Notes under the pieces: model-generated
What the model was told of the DNA's origin: nothing
The model's database searches: none
What the model saw: only the letters and a program-made list of their open reading frames with translations
From: Apostichopus californicus
Taxonomy: Eukaryota > Echinodermata > Holothuroidea > Aspidochirotida > Stichopodidae
Assembly: GCA_020650975.1 (NCBI GenBank)
Contig: JAIPMN010007160.1
Span: 1 to 20,506, forward strand
Direction of reading: 5' to 3'
Length of the DNA: 20,506 nt
Program-made: the position numbers and the translations under genes
Shown here: in pieces, positions 20,021 to 20,506 of the stretch
Layout: the number at the start of each line of letters is the position of its first letter
How positions within the stretch are numbered: position 1 is the stretch's first letter

Positions 20021-20506
20021 AACATGGGATTATCAGGTGGGATATCATTGGGATAAACATTGGGATTATCAGGTGGGATATCATTGGGATAAACATTGGG
20101 ATTATCAGGTGGGATATCATTTGGATAAACATTAGGATTATCAGGTGTAATATCATTGGTATAAACATTGGGATTATCAGGTGGGATATCATTTGGATAC
20201 ACATTGGGATTATCAGGTGGAATATCATTGGGATAAGCATTGGGACTATCAGGTGGGGATATCATTGGGATAAACATTGGGATTATCAGGTGGGATATCA
20301 TTGGGATAAACATTGGGATTATCAGGTGGAATATCATTGGGAACAACATTGGGATTATCAGGTGGGGGGGATATCATTGGGATGAACATTGGGATTCTCA
20401 GGTGGGATATCATTTGGATACACATTGGGATTATCAGGTGGAATATCATTGGGATAAGCATTGGGACTATCAGGTGGGGATATCATTGGGATAAACATTG
20501 GGATTA
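20021..20506. repeat. 36-bp minisatellite running off the window end
   Basis: Units of GGGATTATCAGGTGGGATAT plus CATTGGGATAAACATT start at 20026, 20062, 20098, 20134, 20170, 20206, 20242, 20279, 20315, 20351, 20391, 20427, 20463 and 20500. Spacing is 36 bp except for two 37-bp steps and one of 40 bp, caused by extra Gs. A higher-order period of 221 bp is visible: 20180-20285 recurs at 20401-20506. The minus strand reads NPNVYPNDIPPD as a 12-residue repeat, but the length changes shift the frame. Confidence 0.96.

Overview
The window is animal nuclear DNA. It is AT-rich and has spliced genes with GT-AG introns, transposon relics, minisatellites and long non-coding stretches. Two genes can be reconstructed exon by exon. 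One is a complete survival motor neuron gene (SMN, + strand, seven coding exons, 2395-9075, 282 codons). The other is a complete SERF (4F5 family) gene (- strand, three coding exons, 13355-15604, 67 codons). The protein sequences, the recurrent AGGCCTA-type words (for example near 15500 and 17880) and the invertebrate-style repeats suggest a non-vertebrate deuterostome, most plausibly an echinoderm such as a sea cucumber. The species assignment is inference.

Layout: about 336-1965 is a decayed APE-type LINE retrotransposon (+ strand). It is interrupted by a perfect, spacer-less 100-bp palindrome that is an inverted copy of LINE sequence. SMN follows from 2395. Its third intron carries a 19-copy, 70-bp minisatellite (4501-5826), its fourth intron has AT-rich and TG-rich simple sequence, and its sixth has a long pyrimidine tract. 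The SMN 3' UTR probably ends near an AATAAA at 9547. A 4.3-kb convergent interval (9076-13354) separates the SMN and SERF stop codons and holds two diverged copies of a roughly 150-bp interspersed repeat. SERF intron 1 carries a small inverted-repeat element filled with telomere-like TTAGGG variants.

Upstream of SERF lies an intact-ended non-autonomous hAT element (16104-16857) with perfect 16-bp terminal repeats and a perfect 8-bp target duplication. It sits between SERF and a possible divergent third gene on the + strand, whose first two coding exons (17647-17689 and 19477-19511) I can propose but not name. The window ends inside a 36-bp minisatellite (20021-20506) that stays open in reading frames on both strands over long stretches.

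SMN acts in snRNP assembly. SERF is a small, highly charged protein linked to amyloid formation. No shared pathway follows from the sequence, but their adjacency is notable because SERF1 (H4F5) also neighbours SMN in the human 5q13 spinal muscular atrophy region. I saw no bacterial-type system, CRISPR array or novel enzyme cluster.
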